A stretch of 44,969 bases of DNA from Clostridia bacterium (GCA_013316045.1 WSNJ01000005.1:1-44969), one strand, 5' to 3'; positions 31,315-40,300 are shown, counted from the first letter of the stretch. Notes: generated by a model not told the origin, from the letters alone. Translations and numbers: made by a program.

Positions 31315-33153
31315 ATGACTAACGAACAGATAAGAAACATAGCAATAATAGCCCACGTAGACCACGGCAAGACGACGCTTGTGGACGAAATGTTAAAGCA
31401 GGGCGGCGCATACCGTAAAAATCAGGTAGTCCGCGAAAGAGTAATGGACAGCTTCGATTTGGAGCGCGAGCGCGGAATAACCATACTTGCGAAAAATACT
31501 TCCGTCAAGTACGGCAACTATAAAATCAACGTTATCGACACCCCGGGACACGCGGACTTCGGCGGCGAAGTCGAACGTATACTCAAAATGGTAAACGGCG
31601 TAGTGCTGCTTATCGACGCTTACGAAGGCACGATGCCGCAAACGCGTTTCGTTTTGTCTAAGGCGTTGCAGCTCAATCACAAAGTCGTTATAGTGGTCAA
31701 CAAGATAGACAAGCCCGACGCGAGAGTAAAGGAAGTTTGCGACGAAGCTCTCGAACTTCTTATGGAACTCAACGCGACGGACGAACAGCTCGACAGCCCT
31801 ATCGTTTTCTGTTCGGCGAGAGAAGGCACGGCTACGCTCGACTATTCTAAGCAGGGCACGGATTTGATTCCGCTTTTCGAAACGATAGTGCGCCACATTC
31901 CCGCGCCGCAAGCCGACGTGGACAAGCCCGTTCAGATGCTTATAAGCTCGCTCGACTATTCCGACTACGTGGGAACTATCGGCATAGGCAGAATAGAGCG
32001 CGGCGTGTTAAAGCAGAATATGCCTATCGCGCTTACGAATTTCCACAAGCAAGGCGAAACGCCCGTGCGCAGTAAGGTAACGAGCATATTCACGTTCGAA
32101 GGGCTTAACCGCGTTCCCGTAGAGAGCGCGACGGCGGGCGATATAGTCTGCGTTTCGGGAATAGAAGGCGTTTCGATAGGCGATACGCTGTGCGACGTAT
32201 CCGACGTATCTCCGCTCGAATTTCCCGCTATTTCCGAGCCGAGCGTGGAAATGACTTTTGCGGTAAACGACAGTCCGTTCGCGGGTAAGGAAGGCAAGTT
32301 CGTAACTTCGCGCCACCTGCGCGCAAGGCTGTACAAGGAAACCGTCCGCGACGTGTCGATAAGAGTTTCCGACACGGCTTCGTCCGACGCGTTCACCGTG
32401 TGCGGCAGGGGCGAAATGCACTTGTCTATACTCATAGAAAATATGCGGCGCGAAGGCTACGAGTTTCAGGTTTCGATGCCGCGCGTGCTGTATAAAAACG
32501 ACGAGAACGGGAACGTAACCGAGCCGTTCGATTTGCTTACAATCGACGTTCCGAGCGAGAGCGTAGGCATAGTAATGGAAAAAATGGGCATAAGAAAGGG
32601 CGAACTTCTTACTATGAACGCCGTTAACGAGCGTATGAAACTCGAATTTCTTATCCCTGCGCGCGGACTGTTCGGGTATAAGTCGGAATTTCTGACCGAC
32701 ACGAAGGGCGAAGGTATTTTCAGCTCAGTGTTTGAAAAATACGCGCCGTTCGCGGGCGATATAGACCGCAGACCCAACGGTTCGCTGATAGCTCACGAAA
32801 CGGGCGAAGCCGTGCCTTACGGACTTTTCAACGCGCAGGAACGCGGACAGCTGTTTATAGGCGCGGGCGCGAAAGTTTATGCGGGTATGATAGTCGGCGA
32901 GAACCCCAAGGGCGGCGATATCGTCGTGAACGTATGCAAGAAAAAGCAAATGACGAATATGCGCTCCGCCGCGTCCGACGACGCTTTGCGCCTTACTCCG
33001 CCGAAAACTATGTCGCTCGAACAGGCGCTCGAATTTATAGCCGACGACGAGTATCTGGAAGTTACGCCTTCGAGTATAAGAATAAGAAAGAAAATTCTCG
33101 ACGCCGAAACGCGCGCCAAGCTCGCCGCCCGCAAGAAGATAGCGGATAAATAA
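31315..33153 (+). CDS. typA: Translational GTPase TypA/BipA
   Basis: This 612-residue ribosome-binding GTPase has G1 AHVDHGKT (residues 13-20), the switch region DLERERGITILAKNT, G3 DTPGHADFGGEVERI, G4 NKIDKPDA and G5 in VFCSAREG. The C-terminal elongation-factor-like domain has EPFDLLTIDVPSE and the TypA-specific region ending RKKILDAETRAKLAARKK. It helps 50S assembly and translation under stress. The start ATG gives the standard N-terminus TNEQIRNIAII. A 17-codon ORF with a strong ribosome-binding site lies just upstream. dnaB follows by 20 bp and may be co-transcribed. Confidence 0.97.
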   Translation: MTNEQIRNIAIIAHVDHGKTTLVDEMLKQGGAYRKNQVVRERVMDSFDLERERGITILAKNTSVKYGNYKINVIDTPGHADFGGEVERILKMVNGVVLLIDAYEGTMPQTRFVLSKALQLNHKVVIVVNKIDKPDARVKEVCDEALELLMELNATDEQLDSPIVFCSAREGTATLDYSKQGTDLIPLFETIVRHIPAPQADVDKPVQMLISSLDYSDYVGTIGIGRIERGVLKQNMPIALTNFHKQGETPVRSKVTSIFTFEGLNRVPVESATAGDIVCVSGIEGVSIGDTLCDVSDVSPLEFPAISEPSVEMTFAVNDSPFAGKEGKFVTSRHLRARLYKETVRDVSIRVSDTASSDAFTVCGRGEMHLSILIENMRREGYEFQVSMPRVLYKNDENGNVTEPFDLLTIDVPSESVGIVMEKMGIRKGELLTMNAVNERMKLEFLIPARGLFGYKSEFLTDTKGEGIFSSVFEKYAPFAGDIDRRPNGSLIAHETGEAVPYGLFNAQERGQLFIGAGAKVYAGMIVGENPKGGDIVVNVCKKKQMTNMRSAASDDALRLTPPKTMSLEQALEFIADDEYLEVTPSSIRIRKKILDAETRAKLAARKKIADK

Positions 33154-33173
33154 TTTTAACAAAAGGAGTCGCT

Positions 33174-34751
33174 ATGCCCGATAATACGCAAAAACAAAGA
33201 AAAGAGCATCCGAATCTTACGGCTCGCGTTTTGCCGCACAGCTTAGAAGCCGAACAAGCCGCGCTCGGTTGCGTAATGATAGACGAGTACGCGCCCATAC
33301 ATATTTTAAGCGAGCTGAAAGAAGACGACTTTTATTCCAAGGCACACCGCGAAATTTTCCGCGCGATGCTGAATATAATGCAAAAGGATAAGCCTATCGA
33401 TATCGTTATGCTCGTTCAGGAACTCGAAACGATGGGCAGTATGGAATCGGTCGGCGGACTTACGTATCTGACTTCGCTGTCGAACATAGTTCCGAGCGCG
33501 TCGAACTACCGCCACTATACCGATATCGTAAAAAAGAACTCCACTCTGCGCAAGCTGATTGAATCCGCGCAGAAGATAACCGACAAGGCGTTTACGGGCG
33601 ACCCCGAGGACAACGCGCTGCCGTTTGCCGAAAGCGAAATATATTCGCTTGCCGAAAAGCTCGATAAATCGTCGCTTGTGGAAATCCGTTCCGCAACGGC
33701 GGACGCCATAAGCAAAATGGAGCTTATGTTCAACGACCCGAAAGCGGGCAAGGGCATACCTACGGGCTTTAAGCGGCTCAACGATATGCTTAACGGTTTG
33801 CAGCCGTCCGACCTTATTTTGATTGCGGCGCGCCCCGGTCAGGGAAAAACGAGTATCGGTATGAATTTTATTCAGCACGCGGCTCTCGACAACAACCGCC
33901 GCACTCCCGCGGGCAAACCCGACCCGTACAAGTGCGCCGTATTCTCGCTCGAAATGCCCGCCGTTCAGCTTGCAAAGAGAATGCTTTGCTCGGTCGCAAA
34001 AGTCAATATGGCAAACGCAAGTTCGGGAAAACTTTCCAACGACGAGTGGAAACGGCTGTACCACGCGAAAAACAAACTCGACGCGGCGCATATTTATATA
34101 GACGATTCGTCGCTTACCACGCCTATCGAAATTCTGTCGAAGTGCCGCAGGTTAAAGCGCGAAAAGGGTCTTGACCTCGTTATGATAGACTACCTGCAAC
34201 TAATGAGTTCGGGTAAGCGCGTAGAGAGCCGTCAGCAGGAAATTTCGGAAATCACGCGTACTATGAAGATTGCGGCGAAAGAACTCAACGTTCCTATACT
34301 GTTGTTAAGTCAGATGTCGCGTGAAGTCGAAAAGCGCACGAACAAAAAACCTCAGATGTCCGACTTGCGCGAAAGCGGCGCGATAGAGCAGGACGCGGAT
34401 ATTATTATGTTCATTTACCGTGAACACGACCCGCACGACCTTACCGTCGAAGAATCTTTGCGCAATAAGGTCGAGCTTATTATAGCCAAGCACCGCAACG
34501 GCGAAACGGGAAGCGTAGACCTTGCCTGGAAAGGCGAATACGTTTCGTTTGCCGACCTTGACAAATCTTCGTATCTCGAAAAGAGTATGCCGCCCGAACG
34601 CGACGGCGGAAATTTCATTATTCCCGAAGACGAAAATTTGCGCGGCACGGAAGAAGATTTTACCGACGGCTCGGGCGGAGTGGAAATTTCGAGTATGTCG
34701 ACGGAGCAGATTCTGGCGGCGGACCCCAATTCGGACGACGACGTACTGTAA
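33174..34751 (+). CDS. dnaB: Replicative DNA helicase DnaB
   Basis: This 525-residue hexameric helicase unwinds the replication fork. The N-terminal domain RVLPHSLEAEQAALGCVMID (about residues 18-37) binds primase. The RecA-like domain has Walker A ARPGQGKTSI (Lys225), Walker B LDLVMIDYLQLM, and the arginine-finger and loop region QMSREVEKR and SDLRESGAIEQDADIIMFIYR. The C-terminal 65 residues are acidic and extend beyond the usual end. AAAGGAG precedes the ATG. A structured repeat begins one base after its stop codon (TAA at 34749-34751). Confidence 0.97.
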   Translation: MPDNTQKQRKEHPNLTARVLPHSLEAEQAALGCVMIDEYAPIHILSELKEDDFYSKAHREIFRAMLNIMQKDKPIDIVMLVQELETMGSMESVGGLTYLTSLSNIVPSASNYRHYTDIVKKNSTLRKLIESAQKITDKAFTGDPEDNALPFAESEIYSLAEKLDKSSLVEIRSATADAISKMELMFNDPKAGKGIPTGFKRLNDMLNGLQPSDLILIAARPGQGKTSIGMNFIQHAALDNNRRTPAGKPDPYKCAVFSLEMPAVQLAKRMLCSVAKVNMANASSGKLSNDEWKRLYHAKNKLDAAHIYIDDSSLTTPIEILSKCRRLKREKGLDLVMIDYLQLMSSGKRVESRQQEISEITRTMKIAAKELNVPILLLSQMSREVEKRTNKKPQMSDLRESGAIEQDADIIMFIYREHDPHDLTVEESLRNKVELIIAKHRNGETGSVDLAWKGEYVSFADLDKSSYLEKSMPPERDGGNFIIPEDENLRGTEEDFTDGSGGVEISSMSTEQILAADPNSDDDVL

Positions 34752-34752
34752 C

Positions 34753-34874
34753 GGCGAAACGGATGCGCGCATATACGGGCTACGTGCGGCACGTCGGCGC
34801 GGTTACGTATGTTTTGATACGCGCCCTTGCCGACGAGCCGCCTGTTGCCCGTCTCTACACGCATCCGTTTCGCC
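34753..34874 (+). repeat. Structured intergenic element, copy 8
   Basis: The outer arm GGCGAAACGGATGCG (34753-34767) pairs perfectly over 15 bp with 34860-34874. Next ACGGGC pairs with GCCCGT, and the inner arm GCGGCACGTCGGC pairs with GCCGACGAGCCGC at 12 of 13 positions. The central hairpin is the ACGTAT/ATACG variant shared with copy 3. It fills the gap between dnaB and the next gene. Confidence 0.8.
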
Positions 34875-34922
34875 TTATTAAAATAAAAAATCACTTTACA
34901 AATAAAAAGGATTTATAAAATT

Positions 34923-35825
34923 ATGGTAACCGTAACAAAGAAAGAATTCAAAGGTTGGAAAAATTGCGTAAGTCTTTCCAACGGCAACGTCGAAATGATA
35001 ATAACTACGGACGTAGGACCGCGCATTATAAGCTATACCTGCGGCGGCGGAGAAAATCATTTTAAGGTTTTCGACGAAACGGCGGGAACAAGCGGCGCGG
35101 ACGAGTGGGTCCCTTACGGCGGACACAGAGTTTGGCACGCGCCCGAAGACAAACCGCGTTCGTATCAGCCCGATAACGCAGAGTGCGTTTACGAGATAAA
35201 AGATAACGGCGTTATTGTTATGTCTACCGAAGAAAAAACTCTTTTATCCAAGGGCTTTGAAATAACTATGGACGAAGGCGGCGTCGTTACCGTAAACAAC
35301 GTTATCAAGAATAACGGAATGTTCGACGTAGAGCTTTCGATTTGGGCGTTGTCGCAGTTTGCGCACGGCGGATTGCTCGTAGTTCCGAATTCTTCGCTCG
35401 ATACGGGACTTATTGCCAACCGCGCCGTATCTTTATGGCCGTACTCGAAAATGAACGACCGCCGCGTTTACTTCGGCGATAAGTTTATAACCGTAGTTCC
35501 CGATAAGAAAAAGACGCCTGCGTTCAAGTTCGGCTCGACCGTGGACGACGGGTACGCGTGCTACTTCAATCACAATCAGCTCGTTGCGAAAAAGTTTGAA
35601 TACTTCTACGACGTGGAATATCCGAATTTCGGTTGTAACTTCGAAAGCTATACGAACGAAGATTTCATAGAGATAGAATCTTTGACGCCGCTGTTTACGC
35701 TTGAAGCGGGTGAAGTTGCGGTTCATACCGAAAAGTGGGCGATTGCGGACAATATCAAATGTCCCGAACGCGCCGACGAAAAGACGATTGAAAGGCACTG
35801 TAAGGAAATACTCAAAAAATTTTAA
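34923..35825 (+). CDS. Galactose-mutarotase-like protein (DUF4380-type fold)
   Basis: The 300-residue protein is mostly beta-strands and has NVEMIITTDVGPRIISYTCGG, PYGGHRVWHAPEDKPRSYQPDN and, later, ELSIWALSQFAHGGLLVVPNS, the pattern of aldose-epimerase-like beta-sandwich proteins of the DUF4380 kind. The His of GGHRVWH would be at the sugar-binding site. Whether it is a mutarotase is not proven. AAGGA precedes the ATG by 10 bases. It is bracketed by two structured repeats; neighbours on either side are dnaB and a metal exporter, giving no pathway hint, though lacZ and galK elsewhere in the window fit a sugar role. Confidence 0.7.
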   Translation: MVTVTKKEFKGWKNCVSLSNGNVEMIITTDVGPRIISYTCGGGENHFKVFDETAGTSGADEWVPYGGHRVWHAPEDKPRSYQPDNAECVYEIKDNGVIVMSTEEKTLLSKGFEITMDEGGVVTVNNVIKNNGMFDVELSIWALSQFAHGGLLVVPNSSLDTGLIANRAVSLWPYSKMNDRRVYFGDKFITVVPDKKKTPAFKFGSTVDDGYACYFNHNQLVAKKFEYFYDVEYPNFGCNFESYTNEDFIEIESLTPLFTLEAGEVAVHTEKWAIADNIKCPERADEKTIERHCKEILKKF

Positions 35826-35828
35826 GGG

Positions 35829-35956
35829 AATGAAAGCACATTCATCACGGGATACACGCTACTTGCGTCGCGTCGGCTCAGTCGAGTACGTATAGAGTAC
35901 ACTCGTTCGCCGTCGTGCCGCCTGTTGCGCGTCTGCCGTGCGACTGTGCTTTCATT
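35829..35956 (+). repeat. Structured intergenic element, copy 9
   Basis: The outer arm AATGAAAGCACA (35829-35840) pairs perfectly over 12 bp with TGTGCTTTCATT (35945-35956). The inner arms GCGTCGCGTCGGC and GCCGTCGTGCCGC pair at 11 of 13 positions around GAGTAC/GTACACTC. It starts 3 bp after the upstream stop and ends 13 bp before the CDF start, so the right arm lies where a ribosome-binding site would be. Confidence 0.8.
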
Positions 35957-35969
35957 AAGAGAAAAAAAT

Positions 35970-37085
35970 ATGTCCGAAAAGACGAACAACAGAAATAAAC
36001 AAGGCGTAACGGTGGGGCTGACGGGGCTTTGCCTTAATTTGCTGTTGGGCGCGGGTAAGCTCGCCGCGGGAATACTTTCGGGCAGCGTTTCGCTTACTAC
36101 CGACGCGGTGAACAATCTTTCCGACGCGGGCAGCAGCGTGGTTACCGTTTCCGCGTTTGCTCTTTCCGAGCGCAAGGCGGACAAAGACCACCCTTACGGA
36201 CACGGCAGATACGAGTATATAGCGAGCTTTATTATAGGGCTTATTATAATCGTTGTGGGCGCGGAATTTATGATAACGAGCATAAAAAAAATAATTACGC
36301 CCGAGCCTATTTCGATGAGTCTGCTCGGGATAATTATTCTGTCCGTTTCTATTTTCGTTAAATTCTGTATGTGCGTTTTCTACGGCGTTACGGCTAAAAA
36401 AATCAAGTCGGACGCGCTGAAAGCCGCCGCGTTCGACAGCTTGTCGGACTGCTTTGTAAGCGGCGTCGTGCTTATCGCGTTTATCGTATCGGGATTCGTT
36501 TCGTTCAACATAGACGGAATCTGCGGTATTTTCGTTTCGCTTGCCGTGGCAATCGGCGGAATAAAAATAGTGCTCGAAACTATGAATAAACTTCTCGGCA
36601 ACGGCTCCGCGCCCGAACTCGAACGCGAAATCTGCGAAATCGTAGGCGGCGGCGAAATGGTTGCGGGCGTTCACGATTTGCGCTTGCACGACTACGGTCC
36701 GAACGTGCGCGTGGGTTCGGTACACGCCGAGTTCGATAAAAATCTTTCCATCGTCGAAGCGCACCGCATTATTGACGAGCTTGAAAAAAAAGTTGCGCGC
36801 GAGCTTAAAATAGACCTTGTTATTCACGTGGACCCCGTAGACGTTTCCGACCCCGAGCTTAACAAGTTGAGAAAGACGATACGCGAAGTTATTTCGCGCT
36901 ATCATAACAGCTCGATTCACGAGTTACAGCTCGATAAGGAAGAAAACAAAGTTTCGTTTCACTTAAAACTCCCGCAAAAGTACGAAGCTATTAAGGAAGA
37001 AGTGCTTTCTACTTTGACTCAAAGCGTAAGGTTGATTTATCCTGATTTTGAAGTTGAGGTTGAATTTGATATAATTTATAAATAG
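35970..37085 (+). CDS. Cation diffusion facilitator (CDF) family metal transporter
   Basis: This 371-residue protein has six transmembrane segments and the CDF metal sites: TTDAVNNLSDAGS (D-x3-N-x2-D in helix 2) and HPYGHGRYEY after helix 2, then H/D residues in helix 5 (DSLSDCFVSG). The C-terminal cytoplasmic domain (about 210-300) has VHDLRLHDYGPNVRVGSVHAEFD and VIHVDPVD. A further 70-residue extension ends in VEVEFDIIY. CDF proteins export Zn, Co, Fe or Mn; the metal is not readable here, but the feo operon directly downstream makes iron or manganese export worth considering. I use the ATG at 35970, after the repeat. Its ribosome-binding site is weak (AAGAGA). Confidence 0.9.
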   Translation: MSEKTNNRNKQGVTVGLTGLCLNLLLGAGKLAAGILSGSVSLTTDAVNNLSDAGSSVVTVSAFALSERKADKDHPYGHGRYEYIASFIIGLIIIVVGAEFMITSIKKIITPEPISMSLLGIIILSVSIFVKFCMCVFYGVTAKKIKSDALKAAAFDSLSDCFVSGVVLIAFIVSGFVSFNIDGICGIFVSLAVAIGGIKIVLETMNKLLGNGSAPELEREICEIVGGGEMVAGVHDLRLHDYGPNVRVGSVHAEFDKNLSIVEAHRIIDELEKKVARELKIDLVIHVDPVDVSDPELNKLRKTIREVISRYHNSSIHELQLDKEENKVSFHLKLPQKYEAIKEEVLSTLTQSVRLIYPDFEVEVEFDIIYK

Positions 37086-37139
37086 GCGGCGTAGACGGAG
37101 CAGTCGAAAAATCTCGGATATTCATATAAAATTATTATC

Positions 37140-37170
37140 AAAATCCTTGACAAGCGCAAGGATTTTATTA
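37140..37170 (+). terminator. Terminator of the CDF gene, overlapping the feo promoter
   Basis: AAAATCCTTG (37140-37149) pairs perfectly with CAAGGATTTT (37157-37166) around a 7-nt loop and is followed by ATTAT. The left half of the stem contains the first three bases of the feo -35 box. The region 37086-37139 before it has no other feature. Confidence 0.8.
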
Positions 37171-37176
37171 TATAAT
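37147..37176 (+). promoter_or_regulatory. Promoter of the feo operon
   Basis: Perfect consensus boxes TTGACA (37147-37152) and TATAAT (37171-37176) are 18 bp apart; the start point is near 37183. It overlaps the upstream terminator hairpin and is followed immediately by three dyads. Confidence 0.9.
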
Positions 37177-37184
37177 GTGTTTGT

Positions 37185-37270
37185 AAGTTCGCAATGGCGA
37201 ACTTAAATTTATCGGTTTTGGTTCGCTTGTGCGAACTTATATTTTCGAAACAGTGTTCGCCTATGCGAAC
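37185..37270. promoter_or_regulatory. Three evenly spaced GTTCGC-N4-GCGAAC dyads (feo control region)
   Basis: Perfect palindromes GTTCGC-N4-GCGAAC occur at 37187-37202, 37221-37236 and 37255-37270, with centre-to-centre spacing of exactly 34 bp. Spacer tetranucleotides are AATG, TTGT and CTAT. The first copy extends to an 8-bp dyad with AAGTTCGC. All lie between the transcription start and the feoA ribosome-binding site, so they may be DNA operators for a roadblock repressor or three tandem RNA hairpins. They do not resemble Fur or DtxR boxes that I know. Confidence 0.85.
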
Positions 37271-37288
37271 TTGGAAAGGAGTGGTTTT

Positions 37289-37501
37289 ATGACGTTGGCA
37301 TTTGCGCCGATAGGCAAGCAGGTTAAGGTTGTCGAAATCAAGGCGGAAGACAAAACAAAAAAGCATCTCGAAAGCATAGGATTAGGCGCGGGGTCTTTTC
37401 TTACCGCCGTAAGCGACAGCGGCGGGAGCGTTATTTTGCAAGTTAAGGACGGTAGGGTAGCTATAAATCGCGGGTTGGCGATGAAAATTTTAGTAGTCTA
37501 A
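37289..37501 (+). CDS. feoA: FeoA-family ferrous iron transport protein (first)
   Basis: This 70-residue SH3-like protein has PIGKQVKVVEIKAEDKTKKHLESIGLGAGSFLTAV and ends RVAINRGLAMKILV, the usual FeoA pattern. AAAGGAG lies 8 bases before the ATG at 37289; an in-frame start at 37229 would run through the dyads and is not used. FeoA is an accessory protein that modulates FeoB. It is the first gene behind the multi-dyad control region. A second FeoA follows after a structured repeat. Confidence 0.9.
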   Translation: MTLAFAPIGKQVKVVEIKAEDKTKKHLESIGLGAGSFLTAVSDSGGSVILQVKDGRVAINRGLAMKILVV

Positions 37502-37504
37502 TAC

Positions 37505-37626
37505 GGCGGCGTATAGCGGCACGTCTTTCCGCTACGTTTGCCGCGCAAGCTCAATCGAGTATGTCAAAATACACTCATTCGCTTGCGCGGCAACTGTTGC
37601 GAAAATCCGCACCACTCTCCGCCGCC
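37505..37626 (+). repeat. Structured intergenic element, copy 10 (inside the feo operon)
   Basis: The outer arm GGCGGCG (37505-37511) pairs with CGCCGCC (37620-37626). The inner arm TTGCCGCGCAAGC pairs perfectly with GCTTGCGCGGCAA around GAGTAT/ATACACTC. It is nearly identical to copy 5 and begins 3 bp after the feoA stop. Confidence 0.8.
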
Positions 37627-37683
37627 TTATACTTATAATTTACCGATATAAAAAAAATTTTTTAAGGAGAAAAAATATACCGT

Positions 37684-37917
37684 ATGGAAAAAACGTTGAA
37701 AGAGTTCGTACCGTCCGAAAAAGGGACGGTGCGCGGTATTACGGCGGAAGGTCGGATACGCCGCAGGCTGTTCGATATGGGCGTAACCCCCGGCGCGGAA
37801 ATCGTAATGAAAAAAGTTGCGCCGCTCGGCGACCCTATCGAAGTTACTTTGCGCGGATACGAGTTGAGCTTGCGCAAGAGTGAAGCCGAATGTATTTTAA
37901 TGGAGGTAGAAAAATGA
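37684..37917 (+). CDS. feoA: FeoA-family ferrous iron transport protein (second)
   Basis: This 77-residue SH3-like protein has EKGTVRGITAEGRIRRRLFDMGVTPGAEIVMKKVAPLGDPIEVTLRGYELSLRKSEAECI, matching classical FeoA better than the first copy. AAGGAG is present 14 bases upstream, slightly far. Its TGA overlaps the feoB start (ATGA at 37914), which couples the two translationally. Two FeoA proteins with one FeoB is a common Firmicutes arrangement. Confidence 0.93.
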   Translation: MEKTLKEFVPSEKGTVRGITAEGRIRRRLFDMGVTPGAEIVMKKVAPLGDPIEVTLRGYELSLRKSEAECILMEVEK

Positions 37918-40277
37918 ATTTTGCGTTGGCGGGAAACCCGAACAGCGGAAAGACTACGCTGTTCAACGCATTGACGGGTTCGACGGCATACGTAGGCAAC
38001 TGGCCGGGCGTTACCGTAGACAAGCGCGAGGGCGTATACAAAAAGCTGTCGGAGCCGATAAGTATAATCGACTTGCCGGGAATTTATTCGCTTTCGCCGT
38101 ACACGCCCGAAGAAATAGTTTCGCGTAACTATGTTTTGGACGAAAAACCCGATTGCATAATAAACGTGGTAGACGCTACGAACTTGGAGCGCAACCTGTA
38201 TCTTACGACTCAGCTTATGGAAACGTCGGTTCCCGTGGTAATAGCGCTCAATATGATAGACGAAGTGGAGAGCGCGGGCGACAGCATAAACGCCGCTTCC
38301 ATCGAAAAGCGCACGGGCGTTCCCGTAGTACCGATTTCGGCTCTCAGAAACCGCGGCATAAGCGAGCTTATGAAACGCGCGTACGAAGCGGCGAAAACGG
38401 GTCGCGAAGCTACGAATATTTTTTCAGATACGGCTATCGGCGGAGTAATAAACGAAGTAAAGGACGCTCTTATTGCCGAAAACGTTTCGGACCCGCTGTT
38501 CCACGCTGTCAAGCTCGTGGAAAAAGACGAGTTGGAAACGGGCAAGTGGGCGGCTGCGGAAAAAATCGTCGAAACGTTCCGCGAAAAGTTTCAAGACAAG
38601 AATTTCGGCAACGATTGCGAAGCGTTTATAGCCGACGCGCGCTACAAGTACATATCGCAGAATTTCTCGCTCAGCTACACAAAAAAGCCGAAAACCGAAA
38701 AGCTCACCAAATCGGATAAAGCCGACAGGGTGTTGACGCACAGAATTTTCGGTATTCCGATTTTTCTTGCGATAATGTTCGTAATTTTCCACCTTACGTT
38801 CTCGGAAGACTTATTGTTTATAAGCGCAATGGCGGGCGGACTTCCCAAGCTCAAAGATTCGGGCTTTAATATGGACAACGCGGGCGTAACGTTGCTTGCT
38901 TGTTTCTACGACGGCGCGGTATTCTCGCCGGGCGTAATCTTAACAAACCTATTGAATTGGGTGCTCGAATGGATAAACGTTTTGGCGGAGCTGTGCTGTG
39001 CGAGCGGACCGCTGTGGGTCGGGAGTTTCGTTGTGGACGGCATACTCGGCGGCTTACTCGCAGTACTCGGCTTTCTGCCGCAGATACTCACGCTGTTTCT
39101 GTTCTTCTCTATTCTCGAAGACAGCGGCTATATGGCGCGCGTGGCGTTCCTGCTCGACAGAATTTTCCGCAAGTTCGGACTTTCGGGTAAGGCGTTTATG
39201 CCTATGATTATGGGCTTCGGCTGTTCCATTCCCGCAATGATAAACACGCGTACTCTTGCCGACGAAAAAGAGAGAGTTTCGACCGTTCGCGTAATTCCGT
39301 TCTTCTCTTGCGGCGCGAAGCTCCCGATTTTAACGGCGATAGCCGGCGGAATAGTTTCGTTCTTCGGGGTCGGAAACGCCGACGTGATAACGTACTCGAT
39401 GTACTTGCTCGGAATAGTTACCGCAATAGTAACGGTTATACTTATGCACAATACTACGATGCGCGGCGAAATCCCGCCGTTTATAATGGAATTGCCGTCG
39501 TACCGTATGCCGAGATTTATGAGCCTTATGATTCACTTGTGGGATAAGACGAAACACTTCGTCAAAAAGGCGTTCACTATAATACTCGCGTCCACCGTTC
39601 TTATTTGGTTCTTGTCGTCGTTCTCGCCGAGCTGGCAGTTCTTGCTCGAAGAAGGCGAAGAAGGGCTTGTAAACCTGAGAATGAACGAAAGTATTCTCGG
39701 CTCGATAGGTATGATAGTTCAGCCGCTGTTCACGCCGCTCGGATTCGGTTCTCAGCTCGGCGCGTTCGGTTGGGTGTTCGCAGTCGCCGCCATTACGGGT
39801 CTTGTGGCAAAGGAGAACGTTATAGCTACGTTCGGAACGCTTGCCGCGGCGATAGCCGGCACGCTTGTCGCTACGGAAGACGGCGTACTCGAAACGGTTA
39901 CTATGATTTCCGCGACGGGCATCACCATTCCGGGACTGATAGCGTTTATCGTGTTCAATATGACTACGATTCCTTGCTTCGCAGCTTGCGCAACGGCAAA
40001 GGGCGAGCTTAAAAAGGGAACGTTCAAATGGACCGTGTTGTTCTGGGTGGTAACTTCGTATCTTGTAGGTACGGTGGTTTACCTTGTCGGTTCTTGGTGG
40101 TGGACGCTGTTTATCGTGGCGGCTCTCATCGCGGCGGCGGCAGTCGGAATTATCTTATTTAACCGTCGCAGAGACAGACTCGCGGCGCAGGGCATTCTTC
40201 CGAAAAAGCGCGAAAGAAAAAAGAAAGTTCATAACTGTTGCGGCGACTGCTCCGCTTGCAAAGGACACAAAGATTAG
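37914..40277 (+). CDS. feoB: Ferrous iron transporter FeoB
   Basis: This 787-residue transporter carries Fe2+ into the cell. The N-terminal G-protein domain has G1 GNPNSGKT (residues 7-14), the DLPGIYSLSPYTPEE G3 region, NVVDATNLERNLYL, and NMID as the G4 motif. The membrane part has the FeoB Gate motifs around GFGCSIPAMINTRTL and PFFSCGAKLPI, with conserved Cys residues. The C-terminus ends in a Cys-rich tail (CCGDCSAC), typical of FeoB associated with short metal-binding tails. I use the ATG at 37914 preceded by GGAGG; a longer start at 37890 would lie in the second feoA. A terminator follows. Confidence 0.97.
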   Translation: MNFALAGNPNSGKTTLFNALTGSTAYVGNWPGVTVDKREGVYKKLSEPISIIDLPGIYSLSPYTPEEIVSRNYVLDEKPDCIINVVDATNLERNLYLTTQLMETSVPVVIALNMIDEVESAGDSINAASIEKRTGVPVVPISALRNRGISELMKRAYEAAKTGREATNIFSDTAIGGVINEVKDALIAENVSDPLFHAVKLVEKDELETGKWAAAEKIVETFREKFQDKNFGNDCEAFIADARYKYISQNFSLSYTKKPKTEKLTKSDKADRVLTHRIFGIPIFLAIMFVIFHLTFSEDLLFISAMAGGLPKLKDSGFNMDNAGVTLLACFYDGAVFSPGVILTNLLNWVLEWINVLAELCCASGPLWVGSFVVDGILGGLLAVLGFLPQILTLFLFFSILEDSGYMARVAFLLDRIFRKFGLSGKAFMPMIMGFGCSIPAMINTRTLADEKERVSTVRVIPFFSCGAKLPILTAIAGGIVSFFGVGNADVITYSMYLLGIVTAIVTVILMHNTTMRGEIPPFIMELPSYRMPRFMSLMIHLWDKTKHFVKKAFTIILASTVLIWFLSSFSPSWQFLLEEGEEGLVNLRMNESILGSIGMIVQPLFTPLGFGSQLGAFGWVFAVAAITGLVAKENVIATFGTLAAAIAGTLVATEDGVLETVTMISATGITIPGLIAFIVFNMTTIPCFAACATAKGELKKGTFKWTVLFWVVTSYLVGTVVYLVGSWWWTLFIVAALIAAAAVGIILFNRRRDRLAAQGILPKKRERKKKVHNCCGDCSACKGHKD

Positions 40278-40300
40278 AACCGTAAATCATACTTGAAAAA

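Noticed and set aside
37185..37270. CRISPR array upstream of feoA (three evenly spaced repeats)
   Set aside because: Only three units, the conserved part is a 16-bp palindrome with changing centre, the period is 34 bp and there is no cas gene; regulatory dyads explain it better.
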